A stretch of 64,000 nucleotides of DNA, taken from assembly GCA_047967505.1 (NCBI GenBank), contig CM106541.1, one strand, 5' to 3'. The notes below the pieces were generated by a model that was not told the origin of the DNA, ran no database searches, and saw nothing but the letters and a program-made list of their open reading frames with translations. This DNA comes from Dipteris shenzhenensis (taxonomy: Eukaryota; Polypodiophyta; Polypodiopsida; Gleicheniales). The translations under genes were made by a program, and so were the position numbers. The number at the start of each line of letters is the position of its first letter. The first letter of the stretch is position 1. Shown here one piece after another: positions 43,659 to 57,470 of the stretch.

Positions 43659-46600
43659 ATGGCTTTTGACCCAATCTCTCTGCTCAACTCACGAATCCTA
43701 GAATGACTTAAAGGACCAAACTATGCGATTTGGAAGTGGAAAATCTAAATGGTCCTAGAAGAAAAATTACTGTGGACAATTGTCAATGGAGAGGAATTTG
43801 AGCCTCTCCCACCAGCTGGCAACACTGTGAGCTTCTCCTCCATCCCTGTCATACCTCCACTTGCTGTAACAATAGGCGATGGAAGCAGCACTTCCACTCC
43901 AATCCCTACAACAATCGCCACAGCACCACCCATGACCCAATAGCCGCACGATCAGCCTCAGCAACTTTTCAATCACGAGAACGCCAGGCAAAACTGATAA
44001 TTTTCTTGACGTTGGGTTAAGACACATACGAGTCAGCTCCAAGATTGCAACACCGCTAATGAAGTCTAGGAAATGCTCTTCATACTGTACGAGGAACGAA
44101 CACTAAGCAATGAACACTGATCAACTTACATTTGAAGGAAGGAGAACCCATAGCTCCTCGCATAGAAAAATCCAAGGCAATTGCTCGTCAACTCGTAGCA
44201 ACAGGTACTCTCGTTCCACCGGATCAACTTGCATTCAACCCCTTGATCATGATGATCGAAGGGAAGGCTTCTGAAATCACTATTCAGAATGTCACCACTC
44301 AATTGCTCCAAGAAGAGGCAAGGCACAAAGCCAATGCCCCAAGAGATGAACATGCTCTTCTTAGCAGACCAGCAAATTCCACAAAGAAAGCTCCAAACTA
44401 CATCCCCCCTAGAGGAAACAGTCACACATTTTCTCCAAATGAGAGGGGGGAGAAAGTCCGTGAAAGGAGACATGATTGCTATTATTCCAATGAAGGAGGA
44501 CATCACCTCAAGGATTTTATGAAAAGAGTTGAGGACATGAAGATGCCCGATCAATTACATGCTCACCTCGCTCAATCAATGGGAGATGCACAGCCGAAAG
44601 CCCTAGTTGGTATAGTCCATAGAGTTGATAGTCAACCAAGGGAATTTGCTTTCGCATTCCAAGGACTGCATGAGGAAAGACATAGCATCAATCTTTTTTA
44701 GTACCTTGACTCTGGAGCGAGCTGCCACATGTGTTTCGATCGACGAGCATTCTCTACGTATCAACCCCTTTCAACCGAACGAGATGTCATTATCGGCAAC
44801 AATGGTTCCACATCTACAATCGAGAAAGGAACAGTGGAGATTTCCCTGAATCAAGGTGAGAAAGGGATCATACATGACGTTCTTCATGTTCCTGCCCTAG
44901 CCAAGAATCTACTATTTGTGTGTGTCCTTGGAATTCGGGGAATCACTGTCCAGTTCAAAGGCGCCATATGCTTATTGCTACAACAAGGAAAATAGTACAC
45001 AACTGGAGCATGCTGCCAAGGCCTTTATCAACTGCATGCAACCACCATTTACCCACGCTCCACAACTCTGGCCGTAGTTGCCAAAGCTTAACATGATTAA
45101 TTGTGGCATCGAAGGTTTGTGCACACAAGTGCATCAAAAATGGCAACCATTGCCAAATACGAGCTCGTTGACGGCTTCGACTATCAACCAAGTACAAATC
45201 TTGAATTATGTGCAAGATGCGTGTTTGGAAAAGACCACAAAGAACCTTTCAAATGTCATGCAGGACACCGATCTAATAGAGTCATCGATTTAATCCACAG
45301 TGATGTATGTGGCCCCTTTTAGACAACCTTAATAGGCGGCTCGAACTGACTACTCAAGATTCACATTCATCTACTTTCTCAAAACCAAAGATGAAGTATT
45401 CGACAGGTTCACAGAACTCAAGGCATTGTTGGAAACACAAACGGGCCGCCGAGTGAAAAGGTTTCAATCCGATAATAACAGTGAGTACTACAGTCAAAAG
45501 TTTTGTGAATTTTGTGCAATATCGGGCATCCACAGAGAATTCACAGTTGCACACACTCTTGAACAAAATGGCATTGGGGAAAACAAGAATCACATCATCA
45601 TGGAAATGACAAGGTGCATGCTACACCACGAAAACCTTCCAAAGTTCCTCTGGGCAAAAGCAGCATCGAAGACTGTCTACATCCTCAATCAAATTCCTAC
45701 AACTGCCATCAGGATCACAACACCATACGAAACTATGGTATGGACAAAAACCCACAGTCATCATCTACGGGTATTTGGATGCCCTGTATTTGTTCACGTA
45801 CATGAGGAGGAATGAAAGAAGTTGGATCCATGCGGTGAGGCATGTCTGTTCATCGGCTACACCACCAATGGGAGAGGATACAAGGCATGTCTGTTCATCG
45901 GCTACACCACCAATGGGAGAGGATACAAGGTATTTCACCCCCCCACCTGCACAAAATGAAGTTTTCAAGAAATGTACTCTTCATAGAAGATGACAACCAA
46001 CCATGTCAAATAGCTGACATTCCTTCAACCAACCACGTCCCCTCCTCCACTTCAATGGATGCCAATGACACCGCATCCATACCAATCCTCCCCATGCCAT
46101 TAGTCTCTCATTCAGCAATTCCAACAGCAATTCCTCCACATAACAATATGCCCTCACGGCTCATGACTAGCCCTGCCATCCCTAGTGATGTCCCTTGCCC
46201 AAATGCCTCCAATTTTGATGCACCTGTTGAAAATCATGTAGAACCTTCACATCCTAAACGTCCTGGCAAAGAACCCATGCTACCCATCCCCGACTCATCG
46301 CCAACAGATCTCCCATCTGCTAGTTCACCACATCCAGCTCCTCTTGATATCGAACCCGCCCCTCTTGAATCACAAACACAAACTTCCCCACCCCCCCCAT
46401 TCCACATGAAATCCTACGACGATCCAACCGGATACATCGTCCACCAAACCGTTTTGATGAAAGCTCTTTTGTTGCATTCCACCCCCTCTGAACCCAATTC
46501 CCTGCGTGCAGCCCAAGCCTCTCCACATTGGCCTCAGTGGGAATCCGCAATGGGATCCGAACTAATCTCTATACAAAAAAATCACATATGGGATTTAGTC

Positions 46601-47310
46601 CCACTCCCTCGTGGACGACGGGCCATTGGATCCAAATGTGTCTTCTGCCTCAAATACGACCCCGATGGATCGATTTCACAGTTCAAAAGCAAGGCAGGTT
46701 GCATTATCAAGACACTTTTGCGTCAGTCGTTCGAATTGCCTCAATAAGTCTTCTCCTAGCTTGGGGAACCTTGCACAACATGCACATTCATCAACTAGAT
46801 GTGCAGACATCATTTTTACACGGAGACCTACAGGAAGAAATCTACCTTCAACCGCCGCCAGGATTTCAACACCAATCCGGCATGGTCTGCCGACTACGAA
46901 AAGCACTCTATGGTCTAAAGCAGGCATACAGAACTTGGTACATGAAGATAAACCAATATTTTCTACAAAACGGCTTTCAACGATGTTACAGTGACCCGAG
47001 CTTGTACGTCTCCACCGCCACAGACTTTCATTTGGTCGTCGCTTTGTATGTTGACGATCTGATCACCATCTGCAACGACCTCACAAAGCTAGAAACCTTC
47101 AACAACAATTTACGAAATTCCTTTCCCATGACTGATTCCGGCCCCATTCACTACTGTCTCGACATCCAGGTACAACGAGATCAACAAGCAGGCACCACTT
47201 GGCTTCATCAACAGAGATACATACACCATATGCTTGAAAAATACAACATGCAAGATTGCTCGACTCTTGCAACCCCCTTAGATCCGAATGTCAAAATAAC
47301 AATCATCAAT
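43659..47310 (+). pseudogene. Copia gag-pol, heavily mutated
   Basis: Order and motifs fit Ty1/Copia. A gag start (MAFDPISLL, GPNYAIWKWKI) has several stops. A gag tail at 44,132-44,701 has a degraded knuckle CYYSNEGGHH. The protease YLDSGASCHM (about 44,702) follows a TAG. Then integrase: the zinc-finger part WHRRF..., CARCVFGK and DLIHSDVCGPF (45,104-45,320), and the core RFQSDNNSEY and HTLEQNGIGENKNH (45,462-45,595). Then the linker and reverse transcriptase QLDVQTSFLHGDL, LYGLKQA and YVDD (about 47,050). It stops near 47,310 before RNase H. There are at least eight stops or frame changes. A 45 bp exact in-frame duplication lies at 45,840-45,929. Confidence 0.9.
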
Positions 47311-47419
47311 TATAGAGGTTGGAAGCTAACTAGATGTTTTGCCTTGCAAAATATAATCGCACAGAAAGGACCTAGCCATGGTCACATCTATCTTGTATCT
47401 ATAGATATTTATTTTTGAG

Positions 47420-49325
47420 ATTGATGTATCCCTCAATGAGCTATGCCATGTGGCACGCATATGGACCTCCACATCAAAGGGAGGTCGAGTTTCCCTTCCC
47501 CTTTAGCCTTCCTCCCCTACACTCTCGCAATACCTAGATGATTGTTTATGGGACAACCAATCCATTGCCATAATGCTATCCTATCTTGTAAAATCCATTA
47601 AGCTTCCAATGCCGGAAGTGGACAAGGATCCTAAGCCATATCAATTGTCCTTAGAAGTGCATGATGCGAAGGACCATACCATACTATGAAGATGAGGATG
47701 TAAATGTAGCATTACCATAACTACTTGTAATCAAGTAATTTTTAGTGGGCTTAGGGTTTGTTGACAACCTACTTTCTCTTGTTTTGTGCACTTCATTCGT
47801 TTGCTTGGTGATTCTTTTATAAGTGCATACCACTACCTTTGAGAGCTAAAATAGCCTTCAACTTCCAAAAACTACCAGGTAAAATGCATCCTAGGTCAAG
47901 ATGTCATAGATACCACCTCTACCTAGACTATCAGGAGGAAAAATATGACCAAATAGCCACACACATTCTCCTCAATGTGGATTTTAACTCTAATGCCATA
48001 TCTAATATGCTTTCATGCATAGTCTAAGTGCTTTAACCAACAATTTGAGAGATCTAAAGCACACAAATTTTTCTCTATAAAGCATGCCTCGTCAAATGTC
48101 CCCCTCCCCCCTTAACCCCTCCCCAAATACACATACACTTGAGCCATATGTGAGTCCTGCTTGGGCATGCATGGTCATGCATGCACACATAAACACACAC
48201 ACACACACACACATGCACGCATGCACACGCACACACACGCACATGAATGCATGCACACACACACACACATGTACACATGTATGCATGCACGCACACACAC
48301 GCTAACACTTGTATCTACACGATATTGACTGGCTAGACCATCATTGCTAGATGTTGACATTTTTTGTATGGCTTCATCTCTTCATGCTTTACATCTAGTG
48401 GAGAATTCTATCTTTGAAAAGAATGGTGTGATGTTAGAGGTAAGTTATATACATTCAAATAGGGTTTGTGGCCCATACTTTACTTGCAAGGCACACAAAC
48501 TTTTCATGGCGTAATTTTAACCAACACTTAGGACTAGACCTTGTTGGGCACTTTTTATGACTATATACATACCATTATGAACTCATGTTGAAACCTATTT
48601 TCATGCCTTCTACATAAATAAGTTTCTTGCTCATATGATATGTGCTACATGGGCAAGGATCACATTAATTTTTATAGGAACAAGGCCCCTTATCTAAAGC
48701 TAATAGATGAAGAATAGCCTATGAGCATTTGAATGGGACATGCAGTAATTTTTTCTTAAAATGCTCACTTTCACATGTGAAAATCAACCCATGCCTAGTC
48801 GATTCACATCCTAAGCATGAGGTTATTTAAATGATGGCAAAGGGATTTTACATGGACATTGTGCATGATTTTACATGGAAGTCCTCAAATGGAAGTGGAA
48901 CGAGACACAAAAGGGAATCGAGTGGGTCAGATTGGGTGCAAAATGGTTATACAAGCCATAGCTACTCAAGACACAGCTTCTTCCTATTGAGCTAGATACA
49001 TTTACTTCTAAGCTTCTACTCACCTCTCTGCCCTCAGCCACATCCGATAGGCTTCTCTTACCTTGAGGTGGCAATCCTCCTACCCTCCTATACATATATA
49101 GACGGCCACTACTGAAGTGGTTGCATGGACGACCGAGCACCACTACAGTACAAGCACACTCATCATCAAGCTTAAGGTTTTGAGCCTCATGAATGGGCTT
49201 TGAACCGCAAATGGCTTAAGGCTTGAGGGCGCTCAAGGAGTTTGAGCCCCAAATAGCCTAAGCCTTGGAGGCACGAGGCTAAAAAAAGCACTATTTGGGA
49301 GCCGGTTAAGAAACCTCCTAATGCC

Positions 49326-49381
<56 letters not shown>

Positions 49382-49700
49382 CCACTTCTCAGCACTCTGA
49401 CTCATTGTGGCCATAGTTGGTACATGCTTTTCAGTAATTTATGTGCATTCTTCTTCAGTGTGCTCCTTCTTGGAGCAGTTGTTGCACCGTTCTTCAATGA
49501 CGCTAGGATTCTCTTGGAAACAGATCCTTCTTGATCGTGGACTTCAACTTGTCTTGCTTTGTTTATTCGGTCTCATCATTGCTTGTACTTTTCTTCTTCT
49601 TGACCTTAGACTTGTCTCCACCACTCTTTCTGAGAGCCACTATGTCGTTTAGCAGGTCTTCATAAGTTTGTCAGATTGACTATTCCTAGTGACCGTATGT
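47420..49700. other. Spacer with AC and GA microsatellites
   Basis: (CA)n-rich sequence spans 48,187-48,305 with many GCATGCA interruptions; (GA)n lies at 49,328-49,379. The Cys/Val- and Ser/Leu-rich frames across these are compositional. Nothing else was recognised. Confidence 0.6.
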
Positions 49701-50821
49701 CCACCTAGGTCTGACCAGTTGAGAGCCAAGCATGCAATCATTTATCATTTGGAGGAGTACTAAGCTGGTTGATGGGGGCTCGCATCATCAGAACAAAATC
49801 TTGAATTGTATCGCCTTCATTTATTTTGACCTTACTTTACTTGGTATAAGTTAACATATTGCTTGTTGATTCTTGCCAGAAGCATTTAAGAAAGACCTAA
49901 GTCACATGCTCCAGATCTCTAAAATAGCCAATTGAAAATTTTATCAAGGTGTAGGAGAGGTCATTCCTATATTCCTCCTTGGTCTTAACCCTTAATGTGG
50001 CAGACTCCCAAAAAACTCTGACTGTACGGGTCTTTATCGTCAGTTCCTCTAAAATCTTGAAATTTCACCTTAATTGGAGTAGCGATCTTTGGTTTTGGGG
50101 CTACCGGCTTGGGTTGCATCATAGTAATGTCGGCCATGTTTCCCACCTGGTCATCAAGCATGAATATGCACACGCTTGTGGTGTTTTCCTAGCATAGATG
50201 GCTCTCAAGGCAAGAAAAAGACTGCCAGTCGAACATATCAACCTCCCACAGGTACTGAGCATCCTCCTAGATGTGATCCCTATGGTGCCTACTTTGCTTG
50301 GCTATCATGCCTATGATGGCATGGGACTTGATACTAGATACCTTGGTAGCGGAGCAGATGACCTAGCCCTTGTAGCTCTAGTACTACTCTCTAAACATCA
50401 TGTGCCATGACTTGCATGGCCATAGTCCCATTCTTGCTCCACCTTTGTCTCATGGGCATGTCTTCCATGTTGTTCCCGCTCTAAAGATCGCCTTGCTTCT
50501 ATTCCAAATACGTGTACTTCCTGTCGAGACTCATGCTCAACTCGGGGATTGGTTCGTTGCCTTCTTCAAGAACCATGTCTTCTTTAGATGATTACTACTC
50601 TGATTCTTCTAGCCATTTCTTGAAGGCTGCATCGCGGTAAATGCCTCGAGGTCGATTCAAAAACCTTCATGGAATCGGCTCATTCCAAGTGTCGGTGTAG
50701 TGGTTAGAAGCCAAACTTTCTACTTGTGGTCAGGTATGCTTCTACCTTGGGCTTTCTGGTGCAAGTGTCTCTGCTACATCCTCCTGATTCTTATAGTTTT
50801 CCATCTCTAGTTCAGAATTCA
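49690..50821 (-). pseudogene. Retrotransposon gag remnant, family unclear
   Basis: Read leftward from a possible ATG at 50,821 (MNSELEMENYKNQEDVAETL), the strand shows, with stops and frame changes: RGIYRDAAFKKWLEESE, EDMPMRQRWSKNG, then PIKVKFQDFRGTDD (about 50,080), and finally KINEGDTIQDFVLMMRAPIN near 49,800. The F.G.DD block and the later E...DF.. region look like an LTR-retrotransposon gag. No pol motifs are nearby. Confidence 0.4.
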
Positions 50822-51889
50822 TTGTAGCTATTTGGCCCTATTCCTACCAACCTCCTTGTCATCGGTGCATGTGCTCTTCCCTCTCGACCCCGTATCTTTG
50901 TCTTCATTCTGAGCATATATAAGACATCTCTTACTGCATGAATGATACAAAGGGCTGTTTGGGAGCACTCGTCAATCTAGACAGTGGTCATCATAAAGTT
51001 CTATAGGATTCTAAAATTGACATATGACACTCAAAGATATCTTCTAAAATTTTGTGTGTGACCAAGTAATTGTCGTATATCATCACTACATGAATTGTTA
51101 CTTGGACTTGTCTGTGCACTCAATCCTAGCCTTCTTCGCTCAATCCACTCAATTCCCCACTCAAAAATTAGCACTTTAATCCCCATCAACATTGCCAAAT
51201 TCTGACGCTCGGTCTTGCTCACCCCTCAAAGCCTAGTGACTTAGTGCTTGGTCATCGGTGCATGCACGGTGCTTAGTAAGAAGATGCCCACTCTTGTCCT
51301 CTGAATCTGATTACTTAGCAAATGTTCATACTTGGTGCTTGGTTGTAGAATTGTATTAAAGAACTAATAGTGCTTGTACTATGTGGGCGAAACATATGAA
51401 AACGGGTGAAAGAGAACATAATCAACTAGTACAAGCGGTTTAAAATAGACACTTGAATATGTAAGTCACTTGTATTAATGAAAGAGTGCCTCAGCCAATA
51501 CAAATAGTTGGGGGCTACATAGACACACTCACACCTCAGTTCGAGATGAAGCACTCTCTTTCTAGAAACATGACTACTCATTGGTCACTCACCAAACCAT
51601 GGAGGAAGGAAACTCCTCATACCATTACAACAATCCATCACTTATGGTTCATTGATTCTCTTCTACCAAGGAGTTCTATCAATCGTCTTTCGAATTCGTA
51701 CCCAAGAACCTCTCTAGAGTGCTAACTTGTATCAAATTATCTACTTGGCATGCTAGTGAATGTCCTTGCCATCCAAAATTTTGCCGCTTGGTGATGATCG
51801 ATGCTTGGTTGCTCGTTGGGCAAAGTCCATCCCTACAGAGACATTGAGGCTCTTCTTGACAATGTCCTAGCCAAACATGAACTATGGGA
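50822..51889. other. Spacer, nothing recognised
   Basis: Short frames only, with no domain or repeat edge. The left border of the satellite array is near 51,885. Confidence 0.45.
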
Positions 51890-54800
51890 TGGGCACGCCA
51901 CTTTCAATGTAAGTCAATTCCACATAGTTGAAGGTGTGCAAAGCATTGTGCCCATCGAATATGCTTTTCATTGTTGATCAAGCATAAAACACCGTTTTTG
52001 CTTTAGTGTCATGCACAACCATAAAAAAACACGCCCTTGGTGTGTTATTCAAACAAGTACTTCTCAGATGGGGGCTCCACTTTGCACGCAAGTTAGTTTC
52101 AACTAGGTTGAGGTTTGTTCAAAGTATTGTGACCATCGGATATGCTTTGCATGGCCGATCACGTATTATACACCGTTTTTTCCCTATTGATATGCACATC
52201 CGCAAAAAAACACGCCCTTAGGTGTGTTATCTGACCAAGTACTTATCGGATGGATGTGCCTGTTTGAAAACATGTCAATGCCATGTAGGTTGAGGTGTAG
52301 GAAAAGTATTGTGCCCATAGGATATGCTTTTCATGGTTGATAGAGCATTAAATACCATTTTTGCCTTGGTGTCATGCACATCCGTAAAAAAACATGCTGC
52401 TAGGTATGTTCTCCGATCAAGTACTTATGGAATGGGCATGCCACTTTCCATTTAAGTCAACTCCACCTAGTTTAAGGTGTGTGCAAAGTATTATTCCCAT
52501 CGGATATGCTTTGCATTGTTGATGAAGCATAAAACACCATTTTTGCTCTAGTGTAATGCACAACCATAAAAAAACACGATCCTAGGTGTGTTATTTGAAC
52601 AAGTACTTATCGGATGGGGGCTCCACTTTGAACACAAGTATCTTTCAGCTAGGTTGAGCTGCGTGCAAAGTATTGTAACCATTGGATATGCTTTGCATGG
52701 TCGATCACGCATTGTACACCGTTTTTTTTATAGTGATATGCACATCCGCAAAAAAACACGCCCTTAGGTATGTTATCTGACCAAGTACTTATCGGATGGG
52801 TGTGCCTCTTTGAGAACATTTCAATACCACCTAGGTTAAGGCATAGGAAAAGTATTGTGCCCATCGGATATGCTTTTCATGGTCGATCGAGCATTAAATA
52901 CCATTTTTTCCTTAGTGTCATGCACATCCGTAAAAAAACACGCTGCTAGGTGTGTTATCCGACCAAGTAATTATGCGATGGGAATGCCACTTTGCATGTA
53001 AGTGAATTCCACCTAGTTGAAGGTGTGTGCAAAGTATTGTGCCCATCGGATATGCTTTGCATTGTGGATCAAGCATAAAACACCATTTTTGCCTTAGTGT
53101 AATGCACAATCATAAAAAAACATGGTCCTAGGTGTGTTATTCAAACAAGTACTTATCGGATGGGGGCTCCACTTTGCACACAAGTCCGTTTCAACTAGGT
53201 TGAGGTGCGTGCAAAGTATTGTCACCATCGGATATGCTTTGCATGGCCGATCATGCATTATACAACGTTTTTCCGGTAGTGATATGCACATCCGCAAAAA
53301 AACACGCGCTTAGGTATGTTATCTGACCAAGTACTTATCGGATGGGTGTGCCTATTTGATAAAATTTCAATACCACCTAGGTTAAGGTGTAGGAAAAGTC
53401 TTGTGCCCATCAGATATGCTTTGCATGGTCGATCGAGCATTAAATACCATTTTTGCCTTAGTGTCATGCACATCCGTAAAAAAACACGCTGCTAGGTGTG
53501 TTATCCGATCAAGTACTTATGCGATGGGAATGCCACTTTGCATGTAAGTCAATTCCACCTAGTTGAAGGTATTTGCAAAGTATTGTGCCCATCGGATATG
53601 CTTTCCATTGTCGATCAAGCATAAAACATCGTTTTTGCCTTAGTGTCATGCACAACCATAAAAAAACACGGTCCTAGGTGTGTTATTCAAACAAGTACTT
53701 ATCGGATGGGGGCTCCACTTTGCACACAAGTCTGTTTCAACTAGGTTGAGGTGTGTGCAAAGTATTTTCACCATCGGATATGCTTTGCATGGTCGATCAC
53801 GCATTATACAACGTTTTTTCGGTAGTGATATGCACATCCGTAAAAAAACATGCCTTTACATATGTTATCTGACCAAGTACTTATCGGATGGGTGTGCCTC
53901 TTTGAGAACATTTCAATACCACCTAGGTGAAGGCGTAGGAAAAGTCTTGTGCCCATCAGATATGCTCTCGGGGGGGTCACTATGTATAAACCCTCTATAT
54001 CACGTGCGTTCAAGGCCTATATTTAAAGTCCCTTATCTGTAAAATATTTCATTAATAAAATGTAGCCCTTTTCTATACAAATCTGTAATTTTTTTCCAAA
54101 ACTATTTTAAATAGTCCCTTATGTATATTTATTTCTGTAAATTTTAGAAATTAAAAAAATCCTTCTGTTGAACTCACGTGATAGGGTTACATATGATGAG
54201 TGACCCCCCCGAGGATATGCTTTGCATGGTCGATTGAGCATTAAATACCATTTTTGCCTTAGTGTCATGCACATCTGTAAAAAAACACGCTGCTAGGTGT
54301 GTTATCCGATCAAGTACTTGTGCGATGGGAATACCACTTTGCATGTAATTCCATTCCACCTAGTTGAAGGTGTGTGCAAAGTATTGTGCCCATTGGATAT
54401 GCTTTGCATTGTGGATCAAGCATAAAACATCGTTTTTGCCTTAGTGTAATGCACAACCATAAAAAAACACGGTCCTAGGTGTGTTATTCAAACAATTACT
54501 TATCAGATGGTGGCTCCACTTTGCACACATGTATCTTTCAACTAGGTTGAGGTGCGTGCAAAGTATTATGACCATCAGATATGCTTTGCATGGCCGATCA
54601 CGCATTATACACCGTTTTTCCCCTAGTGATATGCACATTCACAAAAAAACATGCCCTTAGGTGTGTTATGTGGCCAAGTACTTATCAGGTGGGTGTTCCT
54701 CTTTGAGATCATTTCAATACCACCTAGGTTGAGGCGTAGGAAAAGTGTTGTGCCCATCAGATATCCTTTGCATGGTCGATCGAGCATTAAATCTTTGCAT

Positions 54801-56676
54801 GTAAGTCAATTCCACCTAGTTGAAGGTGTGTGAAAAATATTGTGCCCATAGGATATGCTTTGTATTGTGGATCAAGCATAAAACACTGTTTTTGCCTTAG
54901 TGTAATGCACAACCATAAAAAAACACGGTCTTAGGTGTGTTATTCAAACAAGTACTTATTAGATGGGGGCTCCACTTTGCACACAAGTATCTTTCAACTA
55001 GGTTGAGGTGCGTGCAAAGTATTGTGACCATCGGATATGCTTTGCATGGCCAATCACGCATTATACACCATTTTTCCCCTAGTGATATGCACATCCACAA
55101 AAAAACACGCCCTTAGGTGTGTTATCTGACCAAGTACTTATCATATGGGTGTGACTCTTTGAGAACATTTCAATACTGCCTAGGTTGAGGTGTAGGAAAA
55201 TTTTTGTGCCCATCGGATATCCTTTGCATGGTCGATCGAGCATTAAATACTATTTTTGCTCTAGTGTCATGCACATCCGTAAAAAAACACGCTGCTAGGT
55301 ATGTTATCTGATCAAGCACTTATGGGATGGGCATGCCACTTTGCATGTAAGTCAATTCCACCTAGTTGAAGGTGTGTGCAAAGTATTGTGCCCATCGGAT
55401 ATGCTTTTCATTGTTGATCAGGCATAAAACACCGATTTTGCCTTAGTATCAAGCACATTTGTAAAAAAACACGGTCCTAGGTGTGTTATCAGATCAAGTA
55501 CTTATCTAACCGACATGCCAATTTTCATGCAACTCAATGACAAATAGGTTGATGTGGGTGCAAAGTATTGTGCCCATCAGATATACATTGCATGGTATAT
55601 CACGTATTAAACTCCGTTTGTGCCTTAATGTCATGCACAACCATAAAAAAACACGCTTTCATGTGTGTTATCTGACCAGCTACTTATCAGATGGGTGTAC
55701 CACTTTGCATGCAATGCAATACCATAATTGTTGAGACTCATGAAAAGTATTGTGCCCATCGGATATGCTTTGCATTGTCGAACAAGCATTAAACACTGTT
55801 TTGGCCTTAGTGTCATGCACAACCATCAAAAAATGCGGTCCTAGATGTGTTATTCAACTAAGTACTTATGGGATGGGCATGCCACTTTGCATGTAAGTCA
55901 ATAATACCTAGTTGAGATGTGTGCAAAGTATTGTGATGATCGGATATGCATTGCATTGTCGATTAAGCATAAAACAATGTTTTTGCCTTAGTGTCATGGA
56001 CAACAACCAATAAAAAACATGGTCCTAAGTGCGATATTCTAAAAAGCACTTGTTATATGGGGGAGCCACTTTGCAAGAAAGTCAATTTTAACTAGGTTGA
56101 TGTGCGTGCACAGTATTGTGTCTATCGGTTATGCTTTGCATGGGGGATCACACATTATACACCATTTTCCCCTAGTGTTATGCACATCCGTCAAAGAACA
56201 CGCTCTTAGGTGTATTATCATACCAAGTACTTATTGAATGGGCATTCCACTTTGCATGGAACACCATACCACTGCTTTTGAGGCACATGCAAAGTATTGT
56301 GCCCATCGGATATGCTTTACATGGTAGATTGAGTATTAAATATCGTTTTTGCCTTGGTGTCATGTAGAACCGTCAAAAAACACGATCCTAGGTGTCTTTT
56401 TCAAAAAAATACTTATCGGATTCGGATGCCACTTTGCACACAAGTCAATACTACCTAGGTTGAGAAACGTGCAAAGTCTTGTATCCATTGGATATGCTTT
56501 GCATAGTCGATCGCACATTATACACCATTTTGTTCCTAGTGTTATGGACAATCGTCATAAAATACGTTTGCAGGTGTGTTATCCGAACAAGTACTTATGG
56601 GATGGGTGCACCACTTTGTATGTAAGTCAATACGACCTAGGTTGAGGCATGTACAAAGTTTTGTGCCCATTAGAGA
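51890..56676 (+). repeat. ~181 bp satellite array with trimeric higher-order structure
   Basis: About 26 monomers. Each has CCATAAAAAAACACG.YCTAGGTGTGTTAT, then CAAGTACTTATCGGATGGG, CACTTTGCA.GCAAGTC, TTGTGCCCATCGGATATGC and CATGGTCGATC. From 51,890 to about 55,460 three variants alternate regularly, told apart after GGATGGG as GGCTCCAC (A), TGTGCCTCTTTGAGAAC (B) and AATGCCAC or CATGCCAC (C), giving a ~547 bp A-B-C unit. Right of 55,460 the monomers are more diverged and lose the order. One partial deletion joins B to C near 54,790. A MITE interrupts a B monomer at 53,968. Short open frames recur once per monomer and are not genes. Confidence 0.93.
53968..54213. mobile_element. 246 bp MITE inserted in the satellite
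   Basis: Ends CTCGGGGGGGTCACT and AGTGACCCCCCCGAG are perfect 15 bp inverted repeats, extending imperfectly to about 28 bp (AAACCCT/AGGGTT). The flanks GATATGCT (53,960-53,967 and 54,214-54,221) form an 8 bp target duplication, and removing one copy plus the element restores a normal satellite monomer. The interior is AT-rich and non-coding. An 8 bp duplication suggests a hAT-related family. Confidence 0.92.
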
Positions 56677-57470
56677 AATGTAGATGCGATAATATTAGAA
56701 AATTCTCGGTATGTGTATATGTGTGTGTGTGGCACAAACAATTTTGATACAACAAAGTAAACACCTAGTGCACAAATTATGCACTTCATACCTTGAGTAT
56801 TGTGTCAAAATAAAAGATGAAATAAGCTTGTTGATGAGGATAAATATGCCCTTGAATAAAAGCACAGTTGTTGTATGACCACAATAGGATCGCTTTAACA
56901 CCTGTGATTTTGCCCACATGTAAGTTTGCAAATAGTATAAAAAATCATATAATAATATATTAATAGTTTGCAAATGTGTATAGCAAGTGAGTAATGGGAA
57001 GTGGAAGTGGGAGTGAGGAGGGAGGAGTGGAATGGGAGAGGGGAAGTAATAGGGGTGTATGATAATAAGTATAAAAAAATAGTATAATAATATATTAATA
57101 GTTTTCAAATGGCAAGTGAGTAATGGGAAGTGGAAGTGAGAGTGGGGAGGGAAGAATGGAATGGGAGAATAAGGGAGTGAAATGAGTGAGGGGATTTAAT
57201 AGGGGATGAAAAAGAGGAGGGTAAGATGGGGAAATATGGGATTTTGGGAAATGGGAGGAGTATGGGACGTGGTGGAAATGTGGGATGGGAGTGGTGGCAA
57301 TGGGGCAGGAAGAAGAAATGGATGGGGGGAGGGCCAATGGAAGATTGGGATGAGGGATGGGGGTCCAATGGGAGAGGGGGAGTAATGGGAGCCAATGGGA
57401 GAGGGGAGGAATGAAAAGCCAATAGGAGAGAGGGGAGGAATGGAAAGCCAATAGGAGAGGAGAAGGAAAA
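56677..57470. repeat. AT-rich then G-rich stretch with a ~134 bp tandem duplication
   Basis: ATAATAATATATTAATAGTTT.CAAATG...GCAAGTGAGTAATGGGAAGTG...GGAATGGGAGA occurs at about 56,947-57,038 and 57,081-57,168. From 57,170 the sequence becomes GGGA-rich. Pro/Ser-rich minus-strand frames are compositional. Confidence 0.7.

Noticed and set aside
43300-43660. 5' LTR and primer site for the decayed Copia at 43.7 kb
   Set aside because: No TGGTATCAGAGC-like primer site or clear TG...CA ends could be located.
48075-48360. Cys/Val/His-rich frames
   Set aside because: They translate the CA/TG microsatellite.
51890-56676. Regularly spaced 60-70 codon frames on both strands
   Set aside because: They repeat once per satellite monomer and share the same peptide; not genes.
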